From contig CBDICS010000072.1 in the NCBI GenBank assembly GCA_965277415.1, forward strand, positions 96,800-160,799: DNA of 64,000 nt, given 5' to 3'. Below are positions 38,134 to 47,810 of this stretch, piece by piece (within the stretch, counting starts at the first letter, position 1; every line of letters begins with the position of its first letter). Source of the stretch: JAHDHW01 sp965277415. Its GTDB lineage: Bacteria; Bacteroidota; Bacteroidia; Chitinophagales; Saprospiraceae. The notes under the pieces were generated by a model, which was not told the origin of the DNA, ran no database searches, and saw only the letters and a program-made list of their open reading frames with translations. Both the position numbers and the translations under genes were made by a program.

Positions 38134-40170
38134 TTATATTGTATGATGAAACCTAACCTTTTCCGCTCCTTCAATCATGTGTAATGCGAGTTGAGCAGAG
38201 CTTTGAACAGCGGGTGTGGTTCCAGTAGCGTTTATGTCATTAACTAACGCAATAAAATCTATAACCCGTTGATTGGTTTGATCACTATTTTTAAAAGGCA
38301 CTATAACTACCTGCTCACTTTCAGATCCATCCGGATTTCTTAATCTTTTATGTGTCTTACAGTCCGCAATTTGCTCAAGTGTAAGTGCTGTGGTGTCTTC
38401 ATCTGGACAGTTATCATCCAGATTGTTGGGATCGTTTACTCCAAAATTTAACGCCTCAACTTTTAAATAAAAATCTACTGTATTTACTTCACCTTCAAAT
38501 AAACATAACAAGGTGTCTTTTGATAGGTGATCCATACGCACAAGGTTTTGTGCCGTTTGAGAAGGAACAAAGTTAGTATCATTAACAATTTCATCAAATC
38601 CATCTACCAGAAGATCCGGCCATCCAGCAACTACGGCAGAACGTAATAAAACACCACTCATACAAGTGCTAGTCGGTAAGTTTGTCGATGTACTTTGGTA
38701 TCTTAGCAAAATAGCATCAAAACATGGTTTCTTAGGAGACAAAGCGTCTCGACCTAATACTTCAGAAATTAATACGCGATCATTTGTCGTATCCTGTTGA
38801 CTATTTCGCCCAATACTTAATGCTCCGTCAAGAAGACAAGCCATCCAATTGGTATCCACCTGAAAAAAACGAACAGATTCTGTTGGTAACATAAATTCAT
38901 CCGGTACTAAATAAACGAAGGGTACCCCCTTTAATTCACTTAAATCGTCAAACCAATTTAAAACAACTTCTGGTACTGGAGTTGGGTTCATTGTACGTTG
39001 ATATTGCGGTAAATGCCCCATATTTCCCATTTGATTTGCCATAGTAATTTGACAAGCTCTTTCTCTTTTCCACCTGTACAATGCACTAGAGACTCGTCTA
39101 CTTTGCAATGTTAGCATACGGCCGAGCATCCATGCACAGCTATAAGAAGGATCAAACATTTGTCTACTAGAGTTGAAAATCATTAACTCATCTTGATTCA
39201 TGGCTGGCAACATATTGAATAGCTCACTATTAAACCCAGGCGCAAAAGGTCCTCTATAATATGAAATTGATGCACTACCATTTCTGAAAAATTGTGGAAT
39301 AACAGTACTCCCTTCGTTTAGAATATTTTGTAAAAGCACAGGATCTGTAGTCTTAGTTGGTTTCTTTAAAACATTTGTTCCCTCTCCAATTCTGTTGAGA
39401 ATGCGAGCAAACGTATCATCTGGAACATGAATTGTAAAATTCCACTTATGCAGGCTTACAAAGCGTACTACATCATCTGGGTTTGATGCAACATTATATA
39501 TAAAATCACCGCTCGAATCGTATCGATCATCTAGAGAAACCAAATGTACAATATTACGAACACCGGGTTTAGGTAATCTATTTGCTATAATTGTAGCAAA
39601 GGCATCTTCTGTGTCACTTCTTCGTACATGTGCTAAATATCTTAATTCATCTACTGAGGGTATAATAAGATCTACCGTTTCTTTTTTAATATCAATTACA
39701 TTTACATTATCACTGCCATTTTCGCACGCTTCAGTATTTATTGGTGGGAAATCTACAGAAGGATCTGTAGTGCCTAGCATTGTTAGGTCATTAATGGTCA
39801 GTTGTTTCTCTTTCAGTATTTCTCCTTCTTCTAATACTAGAAGAGCCAGCCATGGTGTAGTCGAATCGTCACTTCTAACGTCGCGTTCCCAAGGTAAGGT
39901 TGGCCTGTTTAATGTTACATGAGGCAGCTTATTGGCATAGTCTCCATAATTTCCTTCTGGTGGAAAAACAGCCCTTACTTGTCCCCCATCAAGTTCAAAA
40001 CGTTGACCGGTAATAAAAACCTTTTGCCTATTAATAAATTTAGTTGTAGCCGTGTTTTGAGGAATTGTTATTCCATCTTCTGTGTAAATAGATTGTTCAA
40101 TTTCTATTGTGTATCCACCCGTTTTTAAATTGGGTAAATTGTATGTTAAGAATTCTACTTGCTTAGGCAT
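38134..40170 (-). CDS. 678-aa protein of unknown function
   Basis: I do not recognise a named family. The N-terminal 120 residues have a distinctive pattern: GGYTIEIEQSIYT (18-30), FITGQRFELDGGQVRAVFPP (52-71), YGDYANKLPHVTLNRPTLPWERD (75-97) and TPWLALLVLEEGE (105-117). The middle holds FAPGFNSELFNMLPAMNQDELMIF and CAWMLGRMLTLQSRRVSSALYRWKRE. A further block, PFVYLVPDEFMLPTESVRFFQVDTNWMACLLDGALSIGR, lies about 430-470. There is no signal peptide. The gene is tightly spaced between the 1860-aa gene (21 bases) and the 1453-aa gene (13 bases), which argues for a shared complex with near-equal expression. Cytosolic structural protein is the neutral guess. Confidence 0.8.
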   Translation of the reverse strand: MPKQVEFLTYNLPNLKTGGYTIEIEQSIYTEDGITIPQNTATTKFINRQKVFITGQRFELDGGQVRAVFPPEGNYGDYANKLPHVTLNRPTLPWERDVRSDDSTTPWLALLVLEEGEILKEKQLTINDLTMLGTTDPSVDFPPINTEACENGSDNVNVIDIKKETVDLIIPSVDELRYLAHVRRSDTEDAFATIIANRLPKPGVRNIVHLVSLDDRYDSSGDFIYNVASNPDDVVRFVSLHKWNFTIHVPDDTFARILNRIGEGTNVLKKPTKTTDPVLLQNILNEGSTVIPQFFRNGSASISYYRGPFAPGFNSELFNMLPAMNQDELMIFNSSRQMFDPSYSCAWMLGRMLTLQSRRVSSALYRWKRERACQITMANQMGNMGHLPQYQRTMNPTPVPEVVLNWFDDLSELKGVPFVYLVPDEFMLPTESVRFFQVDTNWMACLLDGALSIGRNSQQDTTNDRVLISEVLGRDALSPKKPCFDAILLRYQSTSTNLPTSTCMSGVLLRSAVVAGWPDLLVDGFDEIVNDTNFVPSQTAQNLVRMDHLSKDTLLCLFEGEVNTVDFYLKVEALNFGVNDPNNLDDNCPDEDTTALTLEQIADCKTHKRLRNPDGSESEQVVIVPFKNSDQTNQRVIDFIALVNDINATGTTPAVQSSAQLALHMIEGAEKVRFHHTI

Positions 40171-40191
40171 GCGGTAATTTATTTTAAATAT

Positions 40192-43100
40192 TTATTTCAA
40201 TAACCCAAATGGAGTTGCTCTAAACTGATTCACAAAATCGCTTTCTAGGGTAATGTTTAGGTCTGGATATAATAGATTTGCCAAATCATCTCGATTGGAA
40301 TCTATTATTTGCAATTGACCACTAGTTGCAGGAATATAATCAACGGTTACCCAATTGAAAGAAACATCTGCAACTTCCGTAGATGATTGAAGCACTTCTT
40401 TTGGTAGAGTTCCTGTTACACCACCAACGGGAGGAGTTCCTGGGGTTATTTCGAATCCAGATAAGAGATTCTTAATGAGACGATCATCATTTACATCTGC
40501 TCTTAATTTTGTTCCCCACATAGAAGCTGACATATTCTTAGTAATTGGTTTAAAACCAAAATCTGACATTAAAACAGTTCCGTCATCTTCTATAATTTTA
40601 ATTTTAAAATCACTTTTTAAATCTTGCGGACTCACAGCAACGGGGCCTACTCCAAACGAACTAATATCAATTGCATTCGAATCTATTGCTATTAGGTTAT
40701 TTACCGAATAAGCTCTTTTAATAGGAATTTGAGATGTTGCCAGTATAGATAGATTCACGGCATTCATTACTAATACTTCTTTATTTTCTGAATCAGTAAT
40801 CATCTTTAATAAACCACTTTGAGGACTGATTGAGATGCCGCCTTTAGCTCCTTCTGGTAAGAAAGATGTTCTAAAATTATTCCATGGGATAGGCTTTAAC
40901 TTACTTCCATCTGATCCAAAACTCACTGTAACTGATATTGGCCCAATTTTTAATCGCGCAACTCCTCCGAATTCAGGGCCTTTAATATGGAGATTTGCAC
41001 TTATATCTATATTCAGACAAAGTGAGAAGAAAAAGAAATCCACGCATAATTTTAATTTAAAATGCACATATACACGGAAATCATAAAAATAAGGCTTCCA
41101 ACTTATAATCATATGCATTCCCATATTCAGCCACCCAAATACTTTTACAGGACCAAAATTTCCATTTAAGGTCATTTCTAAATCACCACCAGCCATCATG
41201 GCATTTGGTGTTAAAGCAAAGTACATACTTCCTTTAACCATAATAATATTCGACAGTTTCCAAGATAAACCCAAACGAGGAACCTGAGGATAATAATCCG
41301 GAACTGCAAAATATGGGTTGTAACCACCTAAAGTAACCACTACATCTCCTTCTGAAGCTCCGTTATTAGGTTGATCTTTAAACCAAGCATAAAACGCGAA
41401 CCCTCCTGTCAAACGTACATCTTTAGATATTACATAGGAATTTCTGGTTAATCTAGATTCTACTTGTAACCAACCTTCCGTTGGGTTAAAGCCAACTCTA
41501 ATGGCTAGCTGAATTTGAGCTATTGGATTTATAGCTTCAGCTGCATCCGGTGTAGGTAGCACTAGAGTTGAAATTCCTATCATATTTAATTCAAAGCCTT
41601 GACCAAATGAAAGTGTGACTAAAGCAAAAGAATCAATTAACTTAAAAGAATTAAATGTAATTCCAATTGCCACCCAATATTCACCTATTGAAGGTGGAAT
41701 GTATTTATTTAGCGATTTAATTACCTGTTTAATGTCCAGATCGGAGCCGCCAAGCGCAACAGAAACCAATGGAAATTTCAGTATATCATCTAAAGCGGGT
41801 ACGAGTAAAGATCTATTATAACCAAATCCAAATGCTAATCCATCCAAAAAGAAAAATATTGGTCCACCAATAGGAATTTTTAGTACTCCATAAATAAATA
41901 AGGATGTTTTCCCTTCGAAATTTGCATACGATCCAATAGCAGAAAAGGAAAAGGCTGGAGCTGTAATTACAATTGCCCCATCAAATTGAAAATCCTGGGG
42001 ATTAGGCAATGGCATACGAATTAAAGACCCCTTTATTGATAAAGACCCTGTATCCAAACTAATTCCCAATCCATCTAAACTAAATTTAGGCGAAAACTCT
42101 TTAATTTTAGAACCAATTCCCAATCCTATTAAATCTAATTGAAGTGGGCCTAGCTCCATACTTCCTGTCAGTAGGATTAATAATTCCTGTGCATCACTTC
42201 TATATTCAATTCCTGCACGTTCTATATGCACAGGGCCGAAAGTTTTTTGAAGATTAAACCATTTGATAGTACTATCTGAAGTTACTAATTCTGCATCAGC
42301 ATCATCTGTTGGTTCTGAAACAGGAGTAGAAGTTTCTGTAGTTGTATTGGGCCCATCCAAATTAGTAGTAGACCCAGTAGACACACCACCTCCAATTACG
42401 TAGGAAAATTCCTTACTGTTTTTGCCTAAAGAAAGGCGCCCCATTAGATTTAAGCCTTGACTTATTTGATTAGGAATACCTTCAAAAGTATCATTTGTAA
42501 AAAGGTAGTTAATTTTATTACTTTCATCTTGCGTAAATATTCTGGAAGAATAATAAACTCTAAATCCTTCTATACTAGCACTAAGATCTCCTGAAAAGAT
42601 CTTGCCTACTAAAGGCAAACCTGATAGATTCAAACTTGCATCAAGGTCTACACCAATCAAAAAACTAGATTGCCTATTGTATTTTTCATATATATAGATT
42701 ATGTCTTTTAATGAAATTTCTAAATCAGGTAGTTCGATATTGCTTCCTGCTGCGGCATTTATTAGTTTTTTAATATTTAAAGCTGGTAATCCTTCATTGG
42801 TATATAATGCAGCAACTAGTAAATCTGAATTACTTTGTTCAAACAAAATATCAAAGGTTAATTTTATTTCACCATCATCAAATTGATCATTGTCATTTTC
42901 ATCAATATATATATCAAGTTGATTCGAAATTTGAATGGTATGGTTGGTCGTATTATTTATAGTTGTTTTAGTTACCGTAATTCTAAAGGTATTCATGGCA
43001 TTCAGACTTCCTATTTCTGCTTCTAGCCCACATACGAAAGTAAAGCCACCGGTTGCTGTTTCGTAAAGAACTCTTAAGGTGGATATCATTAAAGAATCAA

Positions 43101-45774
43101 TTGCTGATGGGATTTTTACATCACTACCAAACTTTTCAATCAAATCTTGAAGCAGCATTCCCACTGGAATTTTCGTATCTGCTTGCGTCATCCCTACAAA
43201 AAGAAAGCCACTCCCACCTTTATAACCTTTAAAAACAATATCTATTCCTGCAAATGTACCCAACATTTTTACATTACTTCCTGATTCTAATCCATTTGAA
43301 GAGATCTTCAGGTCTACAGAAATTAGATCAATATCAAAACCGCTAGCAATTGTTAATGGATCTCCTAAATCCAATCCAAAAACAGTCATTTGAGTAGCTG
43401 CATCATATGATAAAACTAGATTAGACACTGTTAGACCTTGTATCACATCCGGAAGTACGCTATTAATATCTTTACCAGCTAAAACAGACAAGCTTGACTT
43501 AAGGTCGTTAAACACACTTTCCAAACTGATTTCTTTATTCAACGGGGTAGTTCCCGAAAAGCTCCATGCACTATTTTCATAATTTGCTGAGATGGTTAGG
43601 GGAATTGACACAAATTCAATACCACCTGTTAGATTGAATTGACTTAAAGTTCCTTCTTCAATATCCAAAAAGAATGTTATATCATTAATTGCCAATGTAG
43701 TAATACCAAGATTTAGGGAAAAACCTGTGGTAGCATGTAATTCCAATTGATAATTTGATTGAGCTATTTCGCCCGTAAAATCAAACCCCTCTATGGCTAA
43801 ACTTGGTAAAGTTACCGACGTTGGAACTAGAAGAGACGTTAAGGCACTTACATCAATAGGTTTACCATTTACTAAGCCAGCTCTTATCACTTTATCAAAT
43901 ACGGAGATACTTACGTCTACCTGCGAAGTTCCTATTTCCCATTGACCATAAATATCCAAATTCATTCGCTTATTAGAACTTGTAGGGTCTATAATTTCAA
44001 ATACTAAAGTAGGAGTAAGCGTTAAAATATTGGGTATAATTGATATCTCATTTTCAGTCCCAATTACAAAAGTGAATCTATCTACCGTACCGGTTAAAAA
44101 GTCAAATTCTAATTCAAACCTTTTTAAACCAACATTACCTAAAACAGTCTCTGTAATTTCAGAAGGTAAAGCAGCGGTTAAATCAAAACCAAATAGCGCA
44201 GTTAAATCAACAAAACTAAAGGTTCTGTCATCCCCAAAACCACCCACAATTGAAACTCCTCCATACTCAGCATCAACCAAAACAGTTGCATTCAACACCT
44301 CATTTTGCAATTCTATTTCTCCATTAAACTCAAAAGTCTTTCTGGATTGATTTATAGTAACCGTTGCCGAATTGAGTCCAATACTCGGAAAATTAGACGG
44401 TAGAGAAATGTGTGCTACTAAAAAGTTCCTAAAATTGAGCGGCGTTAATAAACGCCCAATAAGATTCCAAGTTCTAACGGTTTCTAAATTATCATCAAAG
44501 TATTCCGTTTTTGCCTGAGCAGAAACATTCATTACAACATCTTGAAAACTCCATGTCGCATCAATTCCACCCTCAGTGATTTCTAGATTTCCTTGATCAT
44601 TTTTATTTAATTCTAATGCTAGTTCAACATTTTGAATTTCCAATAAACCGGGGAATATTATCCATTTATCATCTGTTGAAAGCTCAATAAAAAATCGTTG
44701 CAATGCTATATCAGAAGCATTAAAATCTACTTGAAGATCTTTTAAAACGATTCCGGGTAATGTACTTATTGTTTGTGGTAAATCAGATAACGTAATTCCT
44801 CCTAATGATAACATATCAGGAATGGAAGGAATATTAATTGGACGTTCTGAATCTCCGTATATATGAAACATCCAAATTTCCGGGTTTTCTTCGGATCGGC
44901 TTATCTCGGCATGAATTTCTACCTTATCTCCTAAATTAACCGTTCCAATAATTGTTGGTGTAATGATTCTGTTATCCGGGGCCTTAGGATTGGTTACGTT
45001 AACACTAATACTTAAATCTCTAAAGGTTAAATTTCCAGGGATTAGTTCCCATGACACTCCAGTTGCTATATGAATAAAGATTTCCTGAATCTCATCTGTG
45101 CCATCTGAATTATACGCATAGCGCCAATTTTTTATATTTGTAACTGTACCCAAGGTATCACTTAATGACTGTGGTAAATCCAAATCAGAGGACGTAACTC
45201 CTAAAAAGAAATCAATATCCGATAGGTTAGTGAGTGGAATTATATTATCATCAGCTTCAATTAAGTTTAAGCTTTTAATTGTTTTTGTTACTACTCCATT
45301 TTCTAGGAATTTTGTTACCGGCAATAACTTAATTTTAGCATTGTTCTTACTCACTAAAACTCCTTCAATTTCAGAATCAATAATTCCATAAATTTCATCA
45401 TAGGAAAATGTTCCTGTAACGCTAGTTAAATCTATACCCGTTAACCCTTTGGGTGTAAATGAATCTTGCGCGTTTCCGGTTAAACGAGCACTTGCTCTTA
45501 AATTATTCCCCAAAACACTGAATGTAATTTCTAACCCTGCATTATTTGTTAAAATACTCCAATTAATGTCTCCTTCTACAATAAACACTCCTTCTTGCAA
45601 AACCTTATCTATTATGGTTACATTATCAATTAGAATTGAATTCTGAGAGTCAATAAAACTTATAAACTGAGTTGTAAAACTCTTTATGAATGCATTTGCA
45701 TCTGCCGAAGAGAACATTAATGTTCCGCCTGAAGATCTTGATAAAAGATCCTGCAATAATGTTTTTAAGTTCAT
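40192..45774 (-). CDS. Giant 1860-aa repetitive protein with DUF6603-like C-terminal part
   Basis: The N-terminal 1,100 residues contain at least five related units of about 150-200 residues. Each begins with a Leu/Pro phrase (LPGIVLKDLQVDF, LPSEITETVLGNVGLKRFELEFD, LPDVIQGLTVSNLVLSYD, IPSAIDSLMISTLRVLYE, NIELPDLEISLKDIIYIYE) followed by beta strands such as WIIFPGLLEIQNVELALEL. This suggests a long all-beta repeat structure. From about residue 1200 on, GIGSKIKEFSPKFSLDGLGISLD, GSLSIKGSLIR, GPIFFFLDGLAFGFGYNRSLLVP and GGFAFYAWFKD resemble the DUF6603 family (assigned from memory). No signal peptide or classical membrane helix is visible. It starts 3 bases after the LanM-like gene and is the largest member of the operon. 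Function is unknown. Confidence 0.75.
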   Translation of the reverse strand: MNLKTLLQDLLSRSSGGTLMFSSADANAFIKSFTTQFISFIDSQNSILIDNVTIIDKVLQEGVFIVEGDINWSILTNNAGLEITFSVLGNNLRASARLTGNAQDSFTPKGLTGIDLTSVTGTFSYDEIYGIIDSEIEGVLVSKNNAKIKLLPVTKFLENGVVTKTIKSLNLIEADDNIIPLTNLSDIDFFLGVTSSDLDLPQSLSDTLGTVTNIKNWRYAYNSDGTDEIQEIFIHIATGVSWELIPGNLTFRDLSISVNVTNPKAPDNRIITPTIIGTVNLGDKVEIHAEISRSEENPEIWMFHIYGDSERPINIPSIPDMLSLGGITLSDLPQTISTLPGIVLKDLQVDFNASDIALQRFFIELSTDDKWIIFPGLLEIQNVELALELNKNDQGNLEITEGGIDATWSFQDVVMNVSAQAKTEYFDDNLETVRTWNLIGRLLTPLNFRNFLVAHISLPSNFPSIGLNSATVTINQSRKTFEFNGEIELQNEVLNATVLVDAEYGGVSIVGGFGDDRTFSFVDLTALFGFDLTAALPSEITETVLGNVGLKRFELEFDFLTGTVDRFTFVIGTENEISIIPNILTLTPTLVFEIIDPTSSNKRMNLDIYGQWEIGTSQVDVSISVFDKVIRAGLVNGKPIDVSALTSLLVPTSVTLPSLAIEGFDFTGEIAQSNYQLELHATTGFSLNLGITTLAINDITFFLDIEEGTLSQFNLTGGIEFVSIPLTISANYENSAWSFSGTTPLNKEISLESVFNDLKSSLSVLAGKDINSVLPDVIQGLTVSNLVLSYDAATQMTVFGLDLGDPLTIASGFDIDLISVDLKISSNGLESGSNVKMLGTFAGIDIVFKGYKGGSGFLFVGMTQADTKIPVGMLLQDLIEKFGSDVKIPSAIDSLMISTLRVLYETATGGFTFVCGLEAEIGSLNAMNTFRITVTKTTINNTTNHTIQISNQLDIYIDENDNDQFDDGEIKLTFDILFEQSNSDLLVAALYTNEGLPALNIKKLINAAAGSNIELPDLEISLKDIIYIYEKYNRQSSFLIGVDLDASLNLSGLPLVGKIFSGDLSASIEGFRVYYSSRIFTQDESNKINYLFTNDTFEGIPNQISQGLNLMGRLSLGKNSKEFSYVIGGGVSTGSTTNLDGPNTTTETSTPVSEPTDDADAELVTSDSTIKWFNLQKTFGPVHIERAGIEYRSDAQELLILLTGSMELGPLQLDLIGLGIGSKIKEFSPKFSLDGLGISLDTGSLSIKGSLIRMPLPNPQDFQFDGAIVITAPAFSFSAIGSYANFEGKTSLFIYGVLKIPIGGPIFFFLDGLAFGFGYNRSLLVPALDDILKFPLVSVALGGSDLDIKQVIKSLNKYIPPSIGEYWVAIGITFNSFKLIDSFALVTLSFGQGFELNMIGISTLVLPTPDAAEAINPIAQIQLAIRVGFNPTEGWLQVESRLTRNSYVISKDVRLTGGFAFYAWFKDQPNNGASEGDVVVTLGGYNPYFAVPDYYPQVPRLGLSWKLSNIIMVKGSMYFALTPNAMMAGGDLEMTLNGNFGPVKVFGWLNMGMHMIISWKPYFYDFRVYVHFKLKLCVDFFFFSLCLNIDISANLHIKGPEFGGVARLKIGPISVTVSFGSDGSKLKPIPWNNFRTSFLPEGAKGGISISPQSGLLKMITDSENKEVLVMNAVNLSILATSQIPIKRAYSVNNLIAIDSNAIDISSFGVGPVAVSPQDLKSDFKIKIIEDDGTVLMSDFGFKPITKNMSASMWGTKLRADVNDDRLIKNLLSGFEITPGTPPVGGVTGTLPKEVLQSSTEVADVSFNWVTVDYIPATSGQLQIIDSNRDDLANLLYPDLNITLESDFVNQFRATPFGLLK

Positions 45775-45777
45775 ATT

Positions 45778-47748
45778 TTATTTTAAGATTTCATCTATAA
45801 AAGCTAAATCTCTTCTTAATGTTTTCTCGAATTCATCTTTGAGAAATTTATCAAATTGATTTTCTTTAATTTGTTCTGTTGTTGGAATTACTTTGAAAAA
45901 ATTATTTAAGTCCGTCTTCCCTTCTAAGTCAATGGTCCTTTTAATTAATTTTCCATCAGATGTAGTTAAACTGACAAGCCCTTGAGCATTAATGACTACG
46001 GGAGTGCCATATGCATTAAACAGCAATTTTGTTCCAACTCTATGATAAAAAGAGGGTACACTAATGGTATTTAAATCTTCTAGAACATATTGTGGTAATA
46101 TTGAGAAAACTTTCATATCAATCACAATACCATTTTTTGGAGCATTTAGCCAATCTTCATAAAGCTCTTCCCAGAGCTTTATTAGAAAATCCTCTTTATT
46201 ACTATCATTAAACACTTCTCCAGCTTTCAGTTTCGAATCACGGTAATACAATGAGAACTTAACCATTTTGGTAGTGGAAAATGGCACATGTCGAACTGTT
46301 GTATTTTGAACCTCAGAAAACCATTTGCCCCAACTTAAATCAGAATAGGAATCTCTCATTAAGCGCATCATACTCTCGAACCCTTCTTTGAAAATCAGTG
46401 TAAAAGGAATCATTTCTGTATCTTTTTCAAATCCCTCAGTATGTTCAACAGGTTTTCTCGATTGCAAACTTTTCAAACGATTTTTTCTTGTATGTAATTT
46501 TAATCGAAAGGAAAACTTGAGAGTTATTGAATCAACACCAGACAAATCACTACTTCTAATTTCTAATTTATCCCCAGTAAGGGCTGATGTTTCGCTTCCT
46601 ATAACTGATGTTTGGTATACGTCAGTTACCGGTACTACTAGACTGTTTTCACTATCGATTAAATACGGCATGAATTTACTGACAATTAAATTTTCAAGAT
46701 GACGATCCGTTAAAGAAAAAACTCTGGAGATAGCCAACAAATGACCCATTTGACGGAAAAAAGAAGCCCCAATTGCTTCATACTGATTTGCAAATATCGA
46801 GTGATTTTTGTTAACAGAGGCCTCTTCATAGATTATATATTCAAGATATCCATAAGCTTTTTGAACATCAAATGTGTCGGGTGTTGTTGTAAGATCAATA
46901 GGTTCATTATATGTTTCTAAAGATCCTGGAAACATAGGTAGAATTACATATACAGGCAATGGGATAATGTCTTTATTACCGGCAGATAAATCTTTAATAA
47001 TCTCTAAAAGACTCTTAGTAATTTCAATTTGTTCAGATGGAGAAACGATTCTCTTATATATTTCTGTATTCCCTGCAATTCTGAGGTCAATTTCTACATC
47101 AGAAGGCTTAAATACAATTTTTATGGTTTTGTAGGATCCTGTCAGGTTAAATGTTAAAATGAATGTTTCCTTTCCTCCTTTATGAAAATCGCTTCCAGTT
47201 ACCTGAATTTCAGACAACTCAGAAAAAGATTGTTCATCTGTTTCTCTAAACATTTTCTCAAGAAGCTCCCAATCTCGGATAACTTTTAAAGAAATATCTT
47301 TTAGATTATTGCGGAAATTCTGACCTAAAATCTTCATTCCTTCAAATTGATGGGGGTAGGCTGTTTTTAAAGTCGATAAATTATTTTCATAATCAGCTAA
47401 AAAAGATGTATTCAAATATTGCAACACTTCTCCTGTATTTCTGAGAATCGGTCCCCAAATACTGGCAGAATTACTATCAATCTGGTCACTTAACGGCATA
47501 TAAGTGTAATAATCCAAATTTTCAATCAATTCAGAAAGTAAATTTTTATCAGTTATTGCCGTTAAGAGTTTTTTATAATCATCTGGATAACTTATTTTAA
47601 GTTCGGCAACTAATCCAATATTAATAAATTTAAGTGCCTCTTCTAGCACATCTAAATAAAGTAGTGCTCTTTCATTAACAGGCACTTTTATGTTATGATT
47701 TTTCAAAAAATCGTTTAGTTCTTCTATACTATTTATTACTAGTGGCAT
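45778..47748 (-). CDS. Stand-alone LanM-dehydratase-like (DUF4135-type) kinase-fold protein
   Basis: The 656-aa protein resembles the dehydratase half of class II lanthipeptide synthetases, whose kinase-like fold phosphorylates Ser/Thr of a peptide. Visible landmarks are GSDFHKGGKETFILTF (185-200, matching the D-x-H pair at D187/H189), the ATP-site lysine candidate K214 in IVFKPSD, LTDRHLENLIV (346-356, with D348, H350 and N353) and YLIDSEN (362-368, with D365 and E367). A LanC-type cyclase domain with zinc ligands is absent, and no precursor-peptide ORF was found beside it. It is the second gene of the operon, 62 bases after the frameshifted paralogue gene and 3 before the giant gene. A kinase acting on a partner protein is a reasonable hypothesis. 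Confidence 0.65.
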   Translation of the reverse strand: MPLVINSIEELNDFLKNHNIKVPVNERALLYLDVLEEALKFINIGLVAELKISYPDDYKKLLTAITDKNLLSELIENLDYYTYMPLSDQIDSNSASIWGPILRNTGEVLQYLNTSFLADYENNLSTLKTAYPHQFEGMKILGQNFRNNLKDISLKVIRDWELLEKMFRETDEQSFSELSEIQVTGSDFHKGGKETFILTFNLTGSYKTIKIVFKPSDVEIDLRIAGNTEIYKRIVSPSEQIEITKSLLEIIKDLSAGNKDIIPLPVYVILPMFPGSLETYNEPIDLTTTPDTFDVQKAYGYLEYIIYEEASVNKNHSIFANQYEAIGASFFRQMGHLLAISRVFSLTDRHLENLIVSKFMPYLIDSENSLVVPVTDVYQTSVIGSETSALTGDKLEIRSSDLSGVDSITLKFSFRLKLHTRKNRLKSLQSRKPVEHTEGFEKDTEMIPFTLIFKEGFESMMRLMRDSYSDLSWGKWFSEVQNTTVRHVPFSTTKMVKFSLYYRDSKLKAGEVFNDSNKEDFLIKLWEELYEDWLNAPKNGIVIDMKVFSILPQYVLEDLNTISVPSFYHRVGTKLLFNAYGTPVVINAQGLVSLTTSDGKLIKRTIDLEGKTDLNNFFKVIPTTEQIKENQFDKFLKDEFEKTLRRDLAFIDEILK

Positions 47749-47810
47749 TTCGAGGTTATTTATAAGAACTAGGAAAACTCATTTCTGGTTTCTACACTTC
47801 TGAAGTATCG

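Noticed and set aside
44030..44350. Plus-strand frames inside the 1860-aa gene and its neighbours
   Set aside because: They mirror the repetitive coding sequence on the minus strand and are low in complexity (S, K, P and N). No independent start signals were seen.
45778..47748. A lanthipeptide biosynthesis cluster
   Set aside because: Only the dehydratase-like half is present. No LanC domain, no short precursor ORF with a leader, and no protease-transporter gene were found around it.
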